Of a stretch of 64,000 nucleotides of DNA, positions 13,072-23,280 are shown one piece after another. Origin of the DNA: Antarcticibacterium sp. 1MA-6-2 (GTDB lineage: Bacteria; Bacteroidota; Bacteroidia; Flavobacteriales; Flavobacteriaceae); assembly GCF_021535135.1 (NCBI RefSeq), contig NZ_CP091036.1, positions 992,001-1,056,000 of the forward strand, written 5' to 3'. Numbering within the stretch: the first letter of the stretch is position 1; every line of letters starts with the position of its first letter. The position numbers were made by a program, and so were the translations under genes. The notes under the pieces were generated by a model, which worked only from the letters and a program-made list of their open reading frames with translations, searched no databases and was not told the DNA's origin.

Positions 13072-14408
13072 ATGAAAAACTTATTATATACTCTAATATT
13101 CACGTTACTCCTGGGTAGTTGTTCAAAAGAAGTAAAACCTATTGAAATAACTGCTGAAGATTACCATGCTGCAGTCGATAGATTGACAAATATAATGGTT
13201 CATGATATCTTTTCACCTCCTGTCGCCAGCAGGATCTATGCCTATTCAAATGTTGCTGCTTACGAGATCATAGCAGCCAATAATGCCAATTTAAATTCTT
13301 TTTCCCATACCTATAAAGGATTTTCTTCAATTCCCAAAGCTGACTCTACAAAGCAGGTAAATTACAGATTAGCGGCTCTTATTGCCCAAATGGAAATAGG
13401 AAAACAACTCATTTTTTCTGAAAAAGAGATTAATATGTACCGTGACAGTCTCTATAACGTATGGACTTAGTTTGAATGAGCAGAATTTCGTCGACTCCCG
13501 AGACTATGGAATGCAGGTTGCAGAACATATGAAATCCTGGATTAATTCTGATAATTATAAGGAAACCCGTACCATGCCGAAATTCTCGGTCTACTCTGAT
13601 GAACCTCACAGATGGCAGCCTACTCCTCCTCTGTATATGGATGGTATTGAACCTCATTGGGCAAAAATAAGAACGTTCGCCATAGACTCGGCTGCACAGT
13701 TCAGACCCAATACATATCCTGCATTTTCTCTTGAAGAAGGCTCAAAGTTCTATAATGAGCTAATGGAAGTGTACAATATAAGACGGGAGATGGACAAAGA
13801 AGGAGACGAATCTGAAGAAATTCAAATCGCACGTTTTTGGGACTGCAATCCTTATGTTTCTACTCAACGAGGTCATCTCATGTTCGCTACAAAAAAAATA
13901 ACTCCCGGCGGGCACTGGATTGGTGTCACTAAAATTGCCAGTAGGAAAAAAGATCTGGATTTTGATAAAACCGTATATGCATATACAGCAACTTCTCTTG
14001 CAATAGCCGATGCTTTTATTAGCTGCTGGGAAGAGAAATACAGAAGTGAACTGATACGCCCGGAAACTCTTATTAACACTAACGTAGATGAAAACTGGGC
14101 CCCGGTACTTCAAACCCCACCATTTCCCGAATATCCAAGTGGACATTCGGTTGTTTCAGGAGCAGCTGCTACTGTTCTAACTCAATTGTTTGGCGAAGAT
14201 TTTTCTTATGAAGATGATACCGAAGTACAATTTGGTTTACCGAGTAAGATCTTTTAAATCTTTCCACCAGGCTGCAAATGAAGCCGCTTTAAGCCGACTG
14301 TATGGGGGAATTCATTATCGTTCTGCAATAGAAGAAGGCCTTTCTCAAGGATTGAAACTGGGATCCTTTGTTGTAAAAGATCTGGAATTGAAACCCTTAA
14401 ATATTTAA
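13072..14408 (+). CDS. Vanadium-haloperoxidase-like PAP2 family lipoprotein (two frameshifts)
   Basis: A lipobox LLGSC is followed by an all-helical PAP2/chloroperoxidase core. The three phosphate/vanadate-binding motifs are visible: YRSELIRP (about 325), PSGHS (about 360) and SRLYGGIHY (about 420). The members of this family either remove phosphate or oxidise halides, and the sequence does not decide which. The frame is lost at 13465-13471 (ACTTAGT; ACCGGT gives WTGLNE) and again at 14239-14245 (ACCGAGT; ACCGGC gives LPARSFKSFHQA). With both corrected it is 444 aa. The ATG overlaps nothing and lies 1 bp after the preceding stop, so it belongs to the same operon as the FG-GAP proteins. Confidence 0.85.
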
Positions 14409-14420
14409 TTTCTTATTTGA

Positions 14421-15323
14421 ATGGTAAAAACCCTTACCCTGTGGACTTTAATCGTGGTCCTCAGCTTTATTACTGCCTGGTACTTTTTAATAAAAGAATA
14501 TAATTATTCTATTAGCTTCAAAATTGATGAAACTCCCGGGGAAGTATACCAGCAGCTGTTGTATTATAAATACAATTTTTTGGAAGAAGCAAAATACACC
14601 CAAAAAACTCCTTTCAAGCAACTGGTTCAGCAGGTAAGCGTAAATGATCGTGACCTACAACTCACCTGGAATTTTATAAGAGAAAGTGACTCCTCCAGCC
14701 AGATTACTGCCCGTGTTAATTCCATTGAAAACAATTCGTTTGCCAGGCTTAAGTCATTATTTGGACAGGACGATGCCAAAAAAATAATTACTGAAGAAGT
14801 ACAACAATTTCAAATCGCTTTAAACGAAGAAAAAGATTTATACGAAGTAAAAATTGAAGGGATTACAAGCTCACCTGCCGCAACCTGTGCCTGTATTAAA
14901 TTTGAAAATGATGTAAAAAATAAAGCCACAGATATGATGAAAAATATAAAATATCTATCTGCCTATATCCAAAAAAATGAACTTGATATGACCGCCAGGC
15001 CAAGGATAAATGTCCTTCATTGGGATATAAAAAGTAATAGGATCAAATTTGAATTCTGCTTTCCTATTGATCCTGAAAATGCACCTGAAGAAACCCGCAG
15101 GATTTATCTGAAAAACCTACCTGCAAGAAAATCTCTTTTGGCTAAATATAATGGCAACTATATGTACTCACATCTTGCCTGGGTAAAATTACTGAGTTAT
15201 GCTGAAAAGGAAAAAATTCCTGTTCTAAATGAACCTTTGGAAATATTTAATAATAATCCAGAAATGGGAGGTGATGCCAGATTGTGGGAAACTGAAATTT
15301 ACTTACCTCTTGAATCTCTTTAA
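14421..15323 (+). CDS. SRPBCC/GyrI-like effector-binding protein with N-terminal membrane anchor
   Basis: One transmembrane segment (residues 5-24) is followed by a polyketide-cyclase-like (SRPBCC) region that begins YSISFKIDETPGEVYQ (about 30-150). The C-terminal half resembles the GyrI-like small-molecule-binding domain (PENAPEETRRIYLKNLPARK and the GNYMYSHLAWVKL segment, about 215-265). The protein has no DNA-binding domain, so it is probably a ligand-binding or scavenging protein at the membrane and not a regulator. It follows the haloperoxidase-like gene by 12 bp. The fold assignment is from motif memory only. Confidence 0.65.
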   Translation: MVKTLTLWTLIVVLSFITAWYFLIKEYNYSISFKIDETPGEVYQQLLYYKYNFLEEAKYTQKTPFKQLVQQVSVNDRDLQLTWNFIRESDSSSQITARVNSIENNSFARLKSLFGQDDAKKIITEEVQQFQIALNEEKDLYEVKIEGITSSPAATCACIKFENDVKNKATDMMKNIKYLSAYIQKNELDMTARPRINVLHWDIKSNRIKFEFCFPIDPENAPEETRRIYLKNLPARKSLLAKYNGNYMYSHLAWVKLLSYAEKEKIPVLNEPLEIFNNNPEMGGDARLWETEIYLPLESL

Positions 15324-15346
15324 TTTGTTACGGCAATTCCAAGTAA

Positions 15347-15382
15347 AAATGCCTCCGGAATAAAAATTCTCCGGAGGCATTT
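15347..15382. terminator. Bidirectional terminator between convergent units
   Basis: A 13-bp perfect stem (AAATGCCTCCGGA at 15347-15359 with its complement at 15370-15382) lies between the plus-strand GyrI-like gene and the minus-strand GMC small subunit. A-rich and T-rich flanks on both sides suit termination in both directions. Confidence 0.8.
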
Positions 15383-15403
15383 AGATTTTGCTGTCAATAT
15401 CTA

Positions 15404-16045
15404 TTATAAAGACATTGCTCTCCCGTTACTTAGTTCTTCAAGAGGGCCGCAGGCAATGTATTGCCCAGGGATTGGATCATACCATAATACGTTTTCCCCA
15501 ACCTGTTCGCTGGTTTTCCAGGCCCATATTCCCATGTCTCTAACATTATTAACATAGGATCTTGATCCTTTAGTAAACGTTAGTTTATCTGCCGGATCAT
15601 TATCCATAGGATCCTGAGTTTCGGTATTTCGCATATTAGCTTCCTCTTTGTCTTCTGAAGAAGTGAGAAACCTTGCAACCAACTTTTCGTATTCTTCAGG
15701 AGTTCCTTCTCCTAATTCCTTATCAAATTCATTTTTAAAAGCAGCTGAAAAATCTTCAGCTCCCTGTTTAAAAACCTTCTGCCTTTCCTCGTGTGCCACT
15801 TCGTTCATATAGGAATCAATAAACTGAGCCAGATTAAGGTCTCCGGCACCAGGAGTATCTGTTGTTGGCAAAATGACTTCCAAAATATTTTTTAGTGCAA
15901 ATCCATTTGCAGCACTCAAAAAGCTTGGTTCCCAATCATAAGTGGGATCATTCTTGCAACTTTGAAGTAAACTCAAAGTTGAAGGGCCTACTACCATTAT
16001 TCCCGCACCTAATCCTATATTTTTTAATGCTTGTCTTCTATTCAT
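15404..16045 (-). CDS. Gluconate 2-dehydrogenase subunit 3-like protein (GMC small subunit)
   Basis: The start at 16045 is chosen because the protein then begins MNRRQALKNIGLGAGIMVVG, a twin-arginine-like export signal followed by a possible lipid-attachment cysteine in LLQSC. The body matches the gluconate-2-dehydrogenase subunit 3 type (LPTTDTPGAGDLNLAQFIDSYM, about 60-80). These small subunits accompany flavin GMC dehydrogenases and help export and assemble them in the periplasm. The gene lies 10 bp downstream of the GMC gene on the same strand. It is 213 aa, a normal size. Confidence 0.85.
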   Translation of the reverse strand: MNRRQALKNIGLGAGIMVVGPSTLSLLQSCKNDPTYDWEPSFLSAANGFALKNILEVILPTTDTPGAGDLNLAQFIDSYMNEVAHEERQKVFKQGAEDFSAAFKNEFDKELGEGTPEEYEKLVARFLTSSEDKEEANMRNTETQDPMDNDPADKLTFTKGSRSYVNNVRDMGIWAWKTSEQVGENVLWYDPIPGQYIACGPLEELSNGRAMSL

Positions 16046-16055
16046 CTTAGATGTT

Positions 16056-17760
16056 TTATGCGTTGGACTTTTTAAAATTCTTAGAAGCATGATCTGCTGC
16101 TCTTGCTGTCATAGCCATATAGGTTAATGACGGATTCTGGCAGGCAGAAGAAGTCATAAAGGATCCATCGGTCACGTAAACGTTTGGCACTGCATGAACC
16201 TGGTTATTTCCATTGAGGACAGAAGTTTTAGGATCACGGCCCATTCTGGCAGTTCCCATTTCATGGATTCCCAATCCCGGAGCTCCAATATCATCATCGC
16301 GGGAAATATCCTTAAATCCTCCTTTTTCCAACATCGCTACCGCCTGCTCTACCATATCTTTTCGCATTTCCAATTCATTTTCTTTGAATTCGGCATCGAA
16401 GGTAACAGTTGGTAATCCCCATTCATCTAAATTATCATAATTAAGGGTCATTTTATTTTCGTGGTAAGGTAAAGTTTCACCAAATCCCATTAGTCCCATT
16501 TGCCAGCCACCTGGTTCTAAAATAGCATCTTTTAAAGCTTTACCATACCCTGCTTCAGCAACTATTTGTGACCAGTCTCCTCTACTTGCACCTCCCTGAT
16601 AACCATAACCACGCTTAAAGCTTAGATTTTCATTATCAGAAAGATTTCTGAATCGTGGAAGATATATCCCGTTTGGTTTTCTTCCTTTATAATAGGAATC
16701 GTGGAAACCATCAAATTTACCTGTAGCACCAGCTTTAAAGTGGTGGTCCATAATATTATGGCCCAATTCGCCGCTGTCGTTACCCATTCCATCAGGAAAT
16801 CTGTCAGATTTTGATTGCATCAAAATACTGGTAGATGCTATTGCAGAGGCACAAAGGAAAATAACATTGGCTTTAAATTCCAGGGTTTCTTTAGTTTCAG
16901 CATCAATAATTCTTACTCCTGTTGCTCTTTGAGTATTAGGATCATAAATTACTTCATGTACTACAGAATTGGGTCTTAAGGTCATATTACCTGTTCGTTC
17001 CGCAGCTTGTAAAGTTGAGGCATTGCTGCTAAAATAAGCTCCATAAGGACAACCTCTTATACATCGATTTCTGTATTGACAGGGAGATCTCCCTTCAAAT
17101 TCCTGATTTCCGGTAATATGAGCCACCCTTCCCGAAGTTAAAACCCTTCCATCCTCAAAACTTTCGGCTATACTCTTTCTCAGGTGATCTTCCACACAGT
17201 TCAACTCCATGGGAGGAAGAAAGTTTCCGTCTGGTAATTGGTTTAAACCTAATTGTTCTCCACTAACACCAATGTAAGATTCAACATAATTGTACCATGG
17301 CGCAATATCTTTGTAGCGAATAGGCCAGTCTACAGCTATTCCATCTTTTTGATTTGCTGTAAAGTCAAGATCACTAAGGCGGTAACTGTGTCTACCCCAC
17401 ATAATAGATCTTCCACCAACATGATATCCACGCATCCAGTCAAATCGCTTAACCTCATTATATGGATGTTTGAGGTCATTAACAAACCAGTGACGGCTTG
17501 CTTCATTTACAGTATAACCTAGTTCTTGCCTGCTTATGTTGTTCTTTTTGCTCTTCTATAGAAACCTGCCCTTTATATTTGTAATCCCACGGGTCGTGGT
17601 ACATTGTAGGATAATCTTCAATGTGTTTCACCATTCGTCCTCTTTCCAGAACCAACGTTTTAAAACCTTTTTCACATAGTTCTTTAGCAGCCCATCCACC
17701 GCTAATCCCTGTGCCTACAACGATTGCGTCATAGGTGTCATTTTCATAAAATTTGCTCAC
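16056..17760 (-). CDS. GMC family oxidoreductase, periplasmic sugar dehydrogenase type (frameshifted)
   Basis: The N-terminus has the FAD-binding motif AIVVGTGISGGWAAKEL, and YHVGGRSIMWGRHSYR and the C-terminal GTARMGRDP and NPSLTYMAMTARAADHA segments are GMC signatures. A cysteine-rich stretch (CQYRNRCIRGCPYG) resembles that seen in gluconate and glucoside dehydrogenases. The frame is lost at 17517-17523 (plus-strand ACCTAGT). ACCGGT there gives QARTGYTVNEA on the coding strand and a 567-aa protein. It probably oxidises a sugar, perhaps at C3, passing electrons to a cytochrome or quinone. The partner small subunit follows. The 3-keto assignment rests on the neighbours and is inference. Confidence 0.88.
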
Positions 17761-17801
17761 AATCTGGATTTTAATTTAGTTTTAAGAAAAAACTGTATTG
17801 T

Positions 17802-17809
17802 CAAATATA
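17802..17809 (-). promoter_or_regulatory. -7 element TATATTTG upstream of the GMC gene
   Basis: TATATTTG on the minus strand matches the Bacteroidota TAnnTTTG consensus and lies about 42 bp before the GMC start codon. No clear -33 TTTG was seen at the usual distance. The divergent isomerase gene starts at 17913, so this 152-bp gap must serve both units. Confidence 0.45.
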
Positions 17810-17912
17810 TCAAAATAACTTAGTATTTCACAGGTTTAAAAAAAAGTCTACTTTTAAGATTCCAAAATTTTGCTCAATCCTTTTAGTAATAATTAACCTT
17901 AAAGCTTCTTTT

Positions 17913-18919
17913 ATGAGATCCAAATTAACACAAAATTTAACCTTTTTAATTCTAACTCTCTTTCTCTCCGTAAGTATTATTTCGTGTAAAAATGAAGAAA
18001 AATCAGAAATCCAGGATGAGCAGGTAGTCAATGCAAATCCCAATGATAGTCTGTTTTTTAAAATTTCACTGGCACAGTGGTCACTAAGTAAACCTATAAT
18101 GGAAGGGAAGATAGATCCCATGGATTTTGCACAAAAGGCCAATGAATTAGGTTTTACAGGAATTGAATACGTAAGTCAACTATACTCCCGCCAGTTGGAG
18201 GAAGGAGGAAATACTCCGGAAGCAATGCAAAAACTGCTTGACAGTCTAAAAAGTAAAAGCGAACAATATAATGTTGAGAACGTATTAATCATGGTAGACG
18301 GGGAAGGCGATCTTGCTTCTCCTGAGGAAGAAAAACGCAATCAGGCTGTAGAAAATCACAAGAAATGGGTAGATGCCGCAGAATTTTTAGGTGCTCATGC
18401 AATAAGGGTTAATCTTTTTGGAACAAATGATCCTGAGGAATGGAAAACAGCAGCTACTGACGGACTTCAGAAATTATCTGATTATGCGGCACAGAAGAAC
18501 ATTAATGTGCTTGTGGAGAACCACGGATATCTTTCCTCCAACGCTAAACTTCTAACCGAGGTAATGGAAAGCGTTGATCGTAAAAATGCTTAAGCACCCT
18601 TCCTGATTTTGGAAATTTTTGTTTAAAACGTGAAGGTGGCGAACTTTGGCAAGCCCCCTGTGTTGAAGAATATCCTAAATATCAGGGCGTTGAGGAATTA
18701 ATGGAAAATGCAAAAGCCGTAAGTGCCAAATCCTATGATTTTAATGAACAGGGCCAAGAAACTACTATAGACTTTGGCAGAATGTTGAAAATAGTTAAGG
18801 ACGCAGGATATACAGGCTATATAGGTATAGAATTCGAAGGTGAAAATCTTTCAGCAGAAGAAGGTATTCTTGCCACAAAGAAATTATTAATAGAAGAAGG
18901 ACAAAAATTAACCAAATAA
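17913..18919 (+). CDS. Sugar phosphate isomerase/epimerase-like TIM-barrel lipoprotein (frameshifted)
   Basis: A lipobox ISC at about residue 25 precedes an AP-endonuclease-2/xylose-isomerase-like TIM barrel ([39 protein letters not shown]). The frame shifts +2 at 18588-18595 (GCTTAAGC). GCCGGC there gives [12 protein letters not shown], a stretch conserved in this family, and a 334-aa product. The lipid anchor puts it in the periplasm or on the outer membrane, unusual for a true sugar-phosphate enzyme. It suggests an activity on non-phosphorylated sugars such as the keto-sugars made by the divergent GMC enzyme. Confidence 0.82.
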
Positions 18920-18936
18920 AAATAAAACAAAATTAG

Positions 18937-20176
18937 ATGAAAGCTTTAGTTCGTTTTCAATTATCCACAATGATGTTCCTTGAGTTCTTCATTTGGGGAG
19001 GATGGTTTGTAACGCTTGGAACTTTTCTGGGCAATAATCTTGAAGCTACTCGATTCTCAAACGGCCATGGCATTTTCAACTCAGTCCTGGGGAGCAATAA
19101 TAGCTCCCTTTATTATTGGTTTAATAGCCGATAGGTTTTTTAATGCAGAAAGAATTTTAGGATTTCTTCACCTTATAGGTGCAGTATTACTATATATGAT
19201 GTACCAATCTCAGGATTTTGGTAGTTTCTATCCGTATGTTCTGGGATACATGATCATTTATATGCCCACACTTGCTCTGGTTAACTCTATCTCTTTTTTC
19301 CAGATGACCGATCCTGAAAAGCAATTTTCCGGCATAAGGGTTTTTGGAACCTTGGGATGGATCATTGCAGGTTTGGTAATAAGCCTTGTCTTTGCCTGGG
19401 ACGCTCCTGAAGCTCGTGCAGAAGGTATGTTAAGATATACTTTTTTAATGGTCTCAATTGCCTCTCTCGTTTTAGGGCTTTTTAGTTTTACTCTACCTAA
19501 AACACCTCCAAGTAGTAAAGGTGAAAAAGTGAAGATCTCTGACCTTCTAGGATTAGAAGCACTGGCTCTTTTAAAAGGAAGAAATTTCCTGATGTTCTTT
19601 CTATCCTCTATACTTATATGTATTCCTCTTGCTTTCTATTATCAAAATGCCAACCCTTTTCTTGCGGAAGTAGGCATGGAAGATCCAACTGCAATGATGA
19701 CCATTGGGCAAATTTCTGAAGCCCTGTTTTTACTGCTACTTCCCTTTTTCTTTAAGAAATTTGGATTTAAAATCACCTTATTAGCAGGGATGCTCTCATG
19801 GGTTATAAGATATTTTCTTTTCGCCTATGGAAATGCAGGAGAACTGGTTTACATGCTCATTATAGGAATAGCCTTACATGGTATTTGTTATGACTTTTTC
19901 TTTGTTTCCGGCCAGATTTATACCGATTCAAAAGCTGGTCCAAAAATAAAAAGTGCTGCCCAGGGATTAATTACACTGGCCACTTATGGAGTTGGAATGT
20001 TAGTAGGTTTTTATGTTGCAGGACTCATTAGTGACATGCATCTCAATCCTGATGGCAGCCACAATTGGGAACAAATTTGGATAGTTCCGGCGGGATTTGC
20101 TTTTGTAGTGATGATATTATTTGCTATTTTCTTCAAGAATGAAAAACTGGATAAAAAGGTAGTGGACAATCTATAG
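18937..20176 (+). CDS. MFS transporter, nucleoside-permease-like (frameshifted near N-terminus)
   Basis: About twelve hydrophobic segments, with [17 protein letters not shown] at residues 15-35 and [22 protein letters not shown] right after the break, match the NupG-like permeases common in Bacteroidota sugar loci. The frame shifts +1 close to 19048-19054 (ACTCGAT). ACCGGT there would read [13 protein letters not shown], and the protein becomes 412 aa. This repair is plausible, but the exact base is less certain than at the other sites. It sits in an operon with two isomerases, a dehydrogenase and a DUF1080 lipoprotein, so it probably imports the sugar product. Confidence 0.82.
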
Positions 20177-20195
20177 TTGAAATTAGCTATAAACA

Positions 20196-21338
20196 ATGAT
20201 GAGTAATAAAATAAGATTAGGTATTCTGGGCGGTGGTGGAGATTCCCTTATAGGTGTTCTCCACCGTGTTGCCTCTGTTATGTACGACCAATTCGAACTG
20301 ATAGGTGGAGTCTTTAATATAGAACTGGAACAAAGTATTTCCTTCGCAAAGGAAATAGGAATAAGAACAAACAGGGTTTATAAAGATCTCGCTACTTTAA
20401 TACAAGAGGAGTCTGCCCTTCCTGAAAATGAGAGAATGCAGGTGATTTCCATACTTACGCCTAATTTTCTCCACTTTCCCATGGCCAAGCAATTATTGGA
20501 AGGGGGCTTCAATGTAATTTGCGAAAAACCCCTTACTACCACTTACAAAGAAGCTAAGGTTCTTGAAGAAGCACTTCGGAAATCAAAAACAGTTTTTGCT
20601 GTTACCTATACTTATACAGGGTACCCTATGGTAAGGCAAATGAGAGAAATGATCTCTAACGGGCTTATTGGAAAAATCCAGAAGGTGGATGTACAATATT
20701 ACCAGGGTTGGATCAATTCAATAATTCACGATGAAACTAAAAGAAAGAATGCCTGGAGACTTGATCCGGAAAAATCGGGGATAAGCTGTTGCGTAGGTGA
20801 TATTGGAACTCATGCTTTTGATATGATTGAGTTCCTTACAGGTTTGGAAATAAAAGAAATTTTAGCTGACCTTAATTATCTCTACGAGGATAATAGAATG
20901 GACATTGATGGCACTATTCTACTTAGATTTTCAGAATTTGTCAAAGGCATTATCCGAACTAGCCAGATTGCTACTGGTGAGGAAAATAATTTTTCAGTAA
21001 GTATCTATGGAGAAAAAGCAGCATTAAAATGGGAACAGGAAAATCCTAATTATTTATATTTACTTGAAGAAGGCAAACCTTTAAAAGTATTAAAACCTGG
21101 TCACACCTATAATAGCAAGCTATCCCTTGACGGCACAAAATTACCTCCGGGACATCCTGAAGGTATATTTGATTCAATGGGAAATATTTATAAAGGAGTA
21201 GCCAAAGCTATTAAAGGAGAAGAATATCATCCTGCAGAATTTCCTACTATGAAGGATGGAATAAGAGGTATGAACTTCATTGAAAAGGCCGTAGAATCTC
21301 ACCAAAATGGAAATGTTTGGGTTAAAATCGACGAATAA
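20196..21338 (+). CDS. Gfo/Idh/MocA family NAD(P)-dependent oxidoreductase
   Basis: The N-terminal Rossmann fold has GILGGGGDSLIG (about 8-19) and the EKPL motif (CEKPLTTTYKEAK, about 110), the usual catalytic lysine region. The C-terminal domain has GDIGTHAFDMIEF (about 207). No export signal is present, so it is cytoplasmic. Members interconvert sugars and keto-sugars with NAD(P). Two adjacent ATG codons (20196 and 20199) could both serve as start. It lies 19 bp after the MFS gene and 20 bp before the second isomerase. The location fits reduction of an imported keto-sugar. Confidence 0.88.
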   Translation: MMSNKIRLGILGGGGDSLIGVLHRVASVMYDQFELIGGVFNIELEQSISFAKEIGIRTNRVYKDLATLIQEESALPENERMQVISILTPNFLHFPMAKQLLEGGFNVICEKPLTTTYKEAKVLEEALRKSKTVFAVTYTYTGYPMVRQMREMISNGLIGKIQKVDVQYYQGWINSIIHDETKRKNAWRLDPEKSGISCCVGDIGTHAFDMIEFLTGLEIKEILADLNYLYEDNRMDIDGTILLRFSEFVKGIIRTSQIATGEENNFSVSIYGEKAALKWEQENPNYLYLLEEGKPLKVLKPGHTYNSKLSLDGTKLPPGHPEGIFDSMGNIYKGVAKAIKGEEYHPAEFPTMKDGIRGMNFIEKAVESHQNGNVWVKIDE

Positions 21339-21358
21339 TCAATTTATAAATAACTAAC

Positions 21359-22414
21359 ATGAAAACTATTAAAGGACCTGCGGTATTTCTAGCACAGTTT
21401 ATGGACAGTAAGCCACCATTTAATACTCTCGATGGTTTATGTAAATGGGCAGCAGATCTGGGTTATAAAGGGATACAAATTCCTACCTGGGAAAACGCTT
21501 TGATCGATCTTACAAAAGCTGCAGAGAGCAAGACCTATTGCGATGAATTAAAGGGCAAAATTAATTCTTATGGACTGGAAATAACTGAACTATCGACTCA
21601 CCTGCAAGGTCAGCTCGTGGCAGTTCATCCGGCTTATGATACTATGTTTGACAATTTTGCTCCTGAAGAATTACACAATAATCCCAAAGAGCGAACAAAA
21701 TGGGCAGTGGAACAATTAAAAAGTGCAGCAAAAGCCAGCAGAAATCTTGGGTTGGACGTTCACGGCACCTTTAGCGGCTCACTACTTTGGCACACCGCAC
21801 ATCCCTGGCCTCAACGACCAAAAGGCCTGGTAGAATTAGGCTTTAAAGAATTGGCCGACAGATGGATGCCTATTCTGGACGCTTTTGATGAGCAGGGAGT
21901 AGATGTATGCTATGAGGTACATCCCGGTGAAGATCTGCACGATGGAGTGACCTTTGAACGATTTCTTGCTGCAACAAATAATCATAAAAGAGTAAATATT
22001 CTCTACGACCCCAGTCATTTTGTTCTGCAACAATTAGATTACATTGAATATATAGATCTTTACCACGAATATATAAAAATGTTCCACGTAAAGGATGCTG
22101 AATTTAATCCAACAGGAAAGAAAGGTACTTTTGGTGGTTATGAAGATTGGATAGACAGAGCCGGGAGATATCGACATCCGGGTGACGGGCAGGTGGATTT
22201 CAAGACTATTTTCTCCAAGCTCACCAGGTATGGATGCGACGTATGGGCTGTAATGGAATGGGAATGCTGCATTAAGTCACCTGAACAGGGAGCACGTGAA
22301 GGAGCGCCATTTATTCAAAGCCATATAATTGAGGCAACAGAAAAGAAATTTGATGATTTCGCAGGAACTGCCATTGATGAAAACAAATTAAAAAAGATCT
22401 TAGGAATTAATTAA
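21359..22414 (+). CDS. Sugar phosphate isomerase/epimerase, TIM barrel (cytoplasmic)
   Basis: A 351-aa AP-endonuclease-2-like TIM barrel without a signal peptide. Metal-binding features of the family are visible: ELSTHLQGQ, VCYEVHPGEDLHDG (acid and His), NILYDPSHF, KMFHVKDAEF and a terminal MEWECC. It is distinct from the lipoprotein isomerase at 17913. This type is often found next to Gfo/Idh dehydrogenases in inositol or keto-sugar pathways. It is the fourth gene of the same-strand operon starting at 17913. Confidence 0.87.
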   Translation: MKTIKGPAVFLAQFMDSKPPFNTLDGLCKWAADLGYKGIQIPTWENALIDLTKAAESKTYCDELKGKINSYGLEITELSTHLQGQLVAVHPAYDTMFDNFAPEELHNNPKERTKWAVEQLKSAAKASRNLGLDVHGTFSGSLLWHTAHPWPQRPKGLVELGFKELADRWMPILDAFDEQGVDVCYEVHPGEDLHDGVTFERFLAATNNHKRVNILYDPSHFVLQQLDYIEYIDLYHEYIKMFHVKDAEFNPTGKKGTFGGYEDWIDRAGRYRHPGDGQVDFKTIFSKLTRYGCDVWAVMEWECCIKSPEQGAREGAPFIQSHIIEATEKKFDDFAGTAIDENKLKKILGIN

Positions 22415-22426
22415 AAACCAAATAAA

Positions 22427-23177
22427 ATGAAGAAAACAAGTTTATTATTAATGGCAGTTGCTGTATTTACATTAAGCTGTAAAAATGACAAAGAATCACA
22501 GGAAGAGAGTGTAAATATGGAGCCACAGGAAGAAAACATTCCGGAAGATCAAGATAGCGATATCGCGCTATTTGATGGTCAAAATATGGATAACTGGAAA
22601 GCTTATAATGCAGATGAAATTACCGAATGGAAGATTGAGGATAATGCCTTAGCTTTTTCTCCTACGGAAGGTAGAGAAGGATCTCAAAATCTCATCTCTA
22701 AGGATGAATACACGAATTTTGAACTTTCCCTGGAATATAAGATTGCCGAAGGAGGAAACAGTGGAATTATGTGGGGAGTACAGGAGGATGAGAAATTTGG
22801 TGAGCCTTATTTAACCTAGTCCCGAAATTCAGGTTCTTGATAATGAAAGACATCCTGATGGTAAAAATGGTCCAATCCGCCAGACTGGAGCATTATATGA
22901 CATGTCTGAACCTTCAGAGGACGTTACGAAGCCTGCAGGTGAATGGAACGAAATGACCTTAAGAATAAATTACGAAGAGAATCAGGGAACTGTAACTTTG
23001 AACGGAACCCAGGTGAACCAATTCCCTCTTCATGGTGAAGAATGGAATAAGCTGGTTGAAAACTCTAAGTTTAAAGACTGGGAGAACTTTGGAAAAGAAA
23101 GAACAGGCCATATCGCTCTTCAGGATCACGGGGATAAAGTATCCTACCGTAATATAAGAATTAAAGAATTGGAATAG
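22427..23177 (+). CDS. DUF1080 / 3-keto-disaccharide hydrolase family lipoprotein (frameshifted)
   Basis: A lipobox LSC (residue 18) is followed by the DUF1080 jelly-roll (IALFDGQNMDNWKAYN, about 45-60; GNSGIMWGV, about 108). The frame shifts +1 at 22814-22820 (ACCTAGT). ACCGGT restores PYLTGPEIQVLDNERHPDG, the family's most conserved motif, and a 249-aa protein. Characterised relatives hydrolyse the glycosidic bond of 3-keto-glycosides after oxidation by a GMC dehydrogenase. That agrees with the GMC gene at 16056 and makes this the last gene of a likely keto-glycoside pathway. The reaction is inferred from family knowledge. Confidence 0.87.
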
Positions 23178-23199
23178 AATTTAAGTTATCCCTTATATA

Positions 23200-23231
23200 A
23201 AAAGCTGCGGGAGAATCCTGCAGCTTTTTTC
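23200..23231 (+). terminator. Rho-independent terminator after the DUF1080 gene
   Basis: AAAAGCTGC and GCAGCTTTT form the stem, with GGA/TCC extending it, followed by a run of T. It closes the plus-strand operon 17913-23177. Confidence 0.85.
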
Positions 23232-23280
23232 TTTAGGACCCATATCTAAAAAAATACTTATTTTAGAAAAAATTGCAAGA

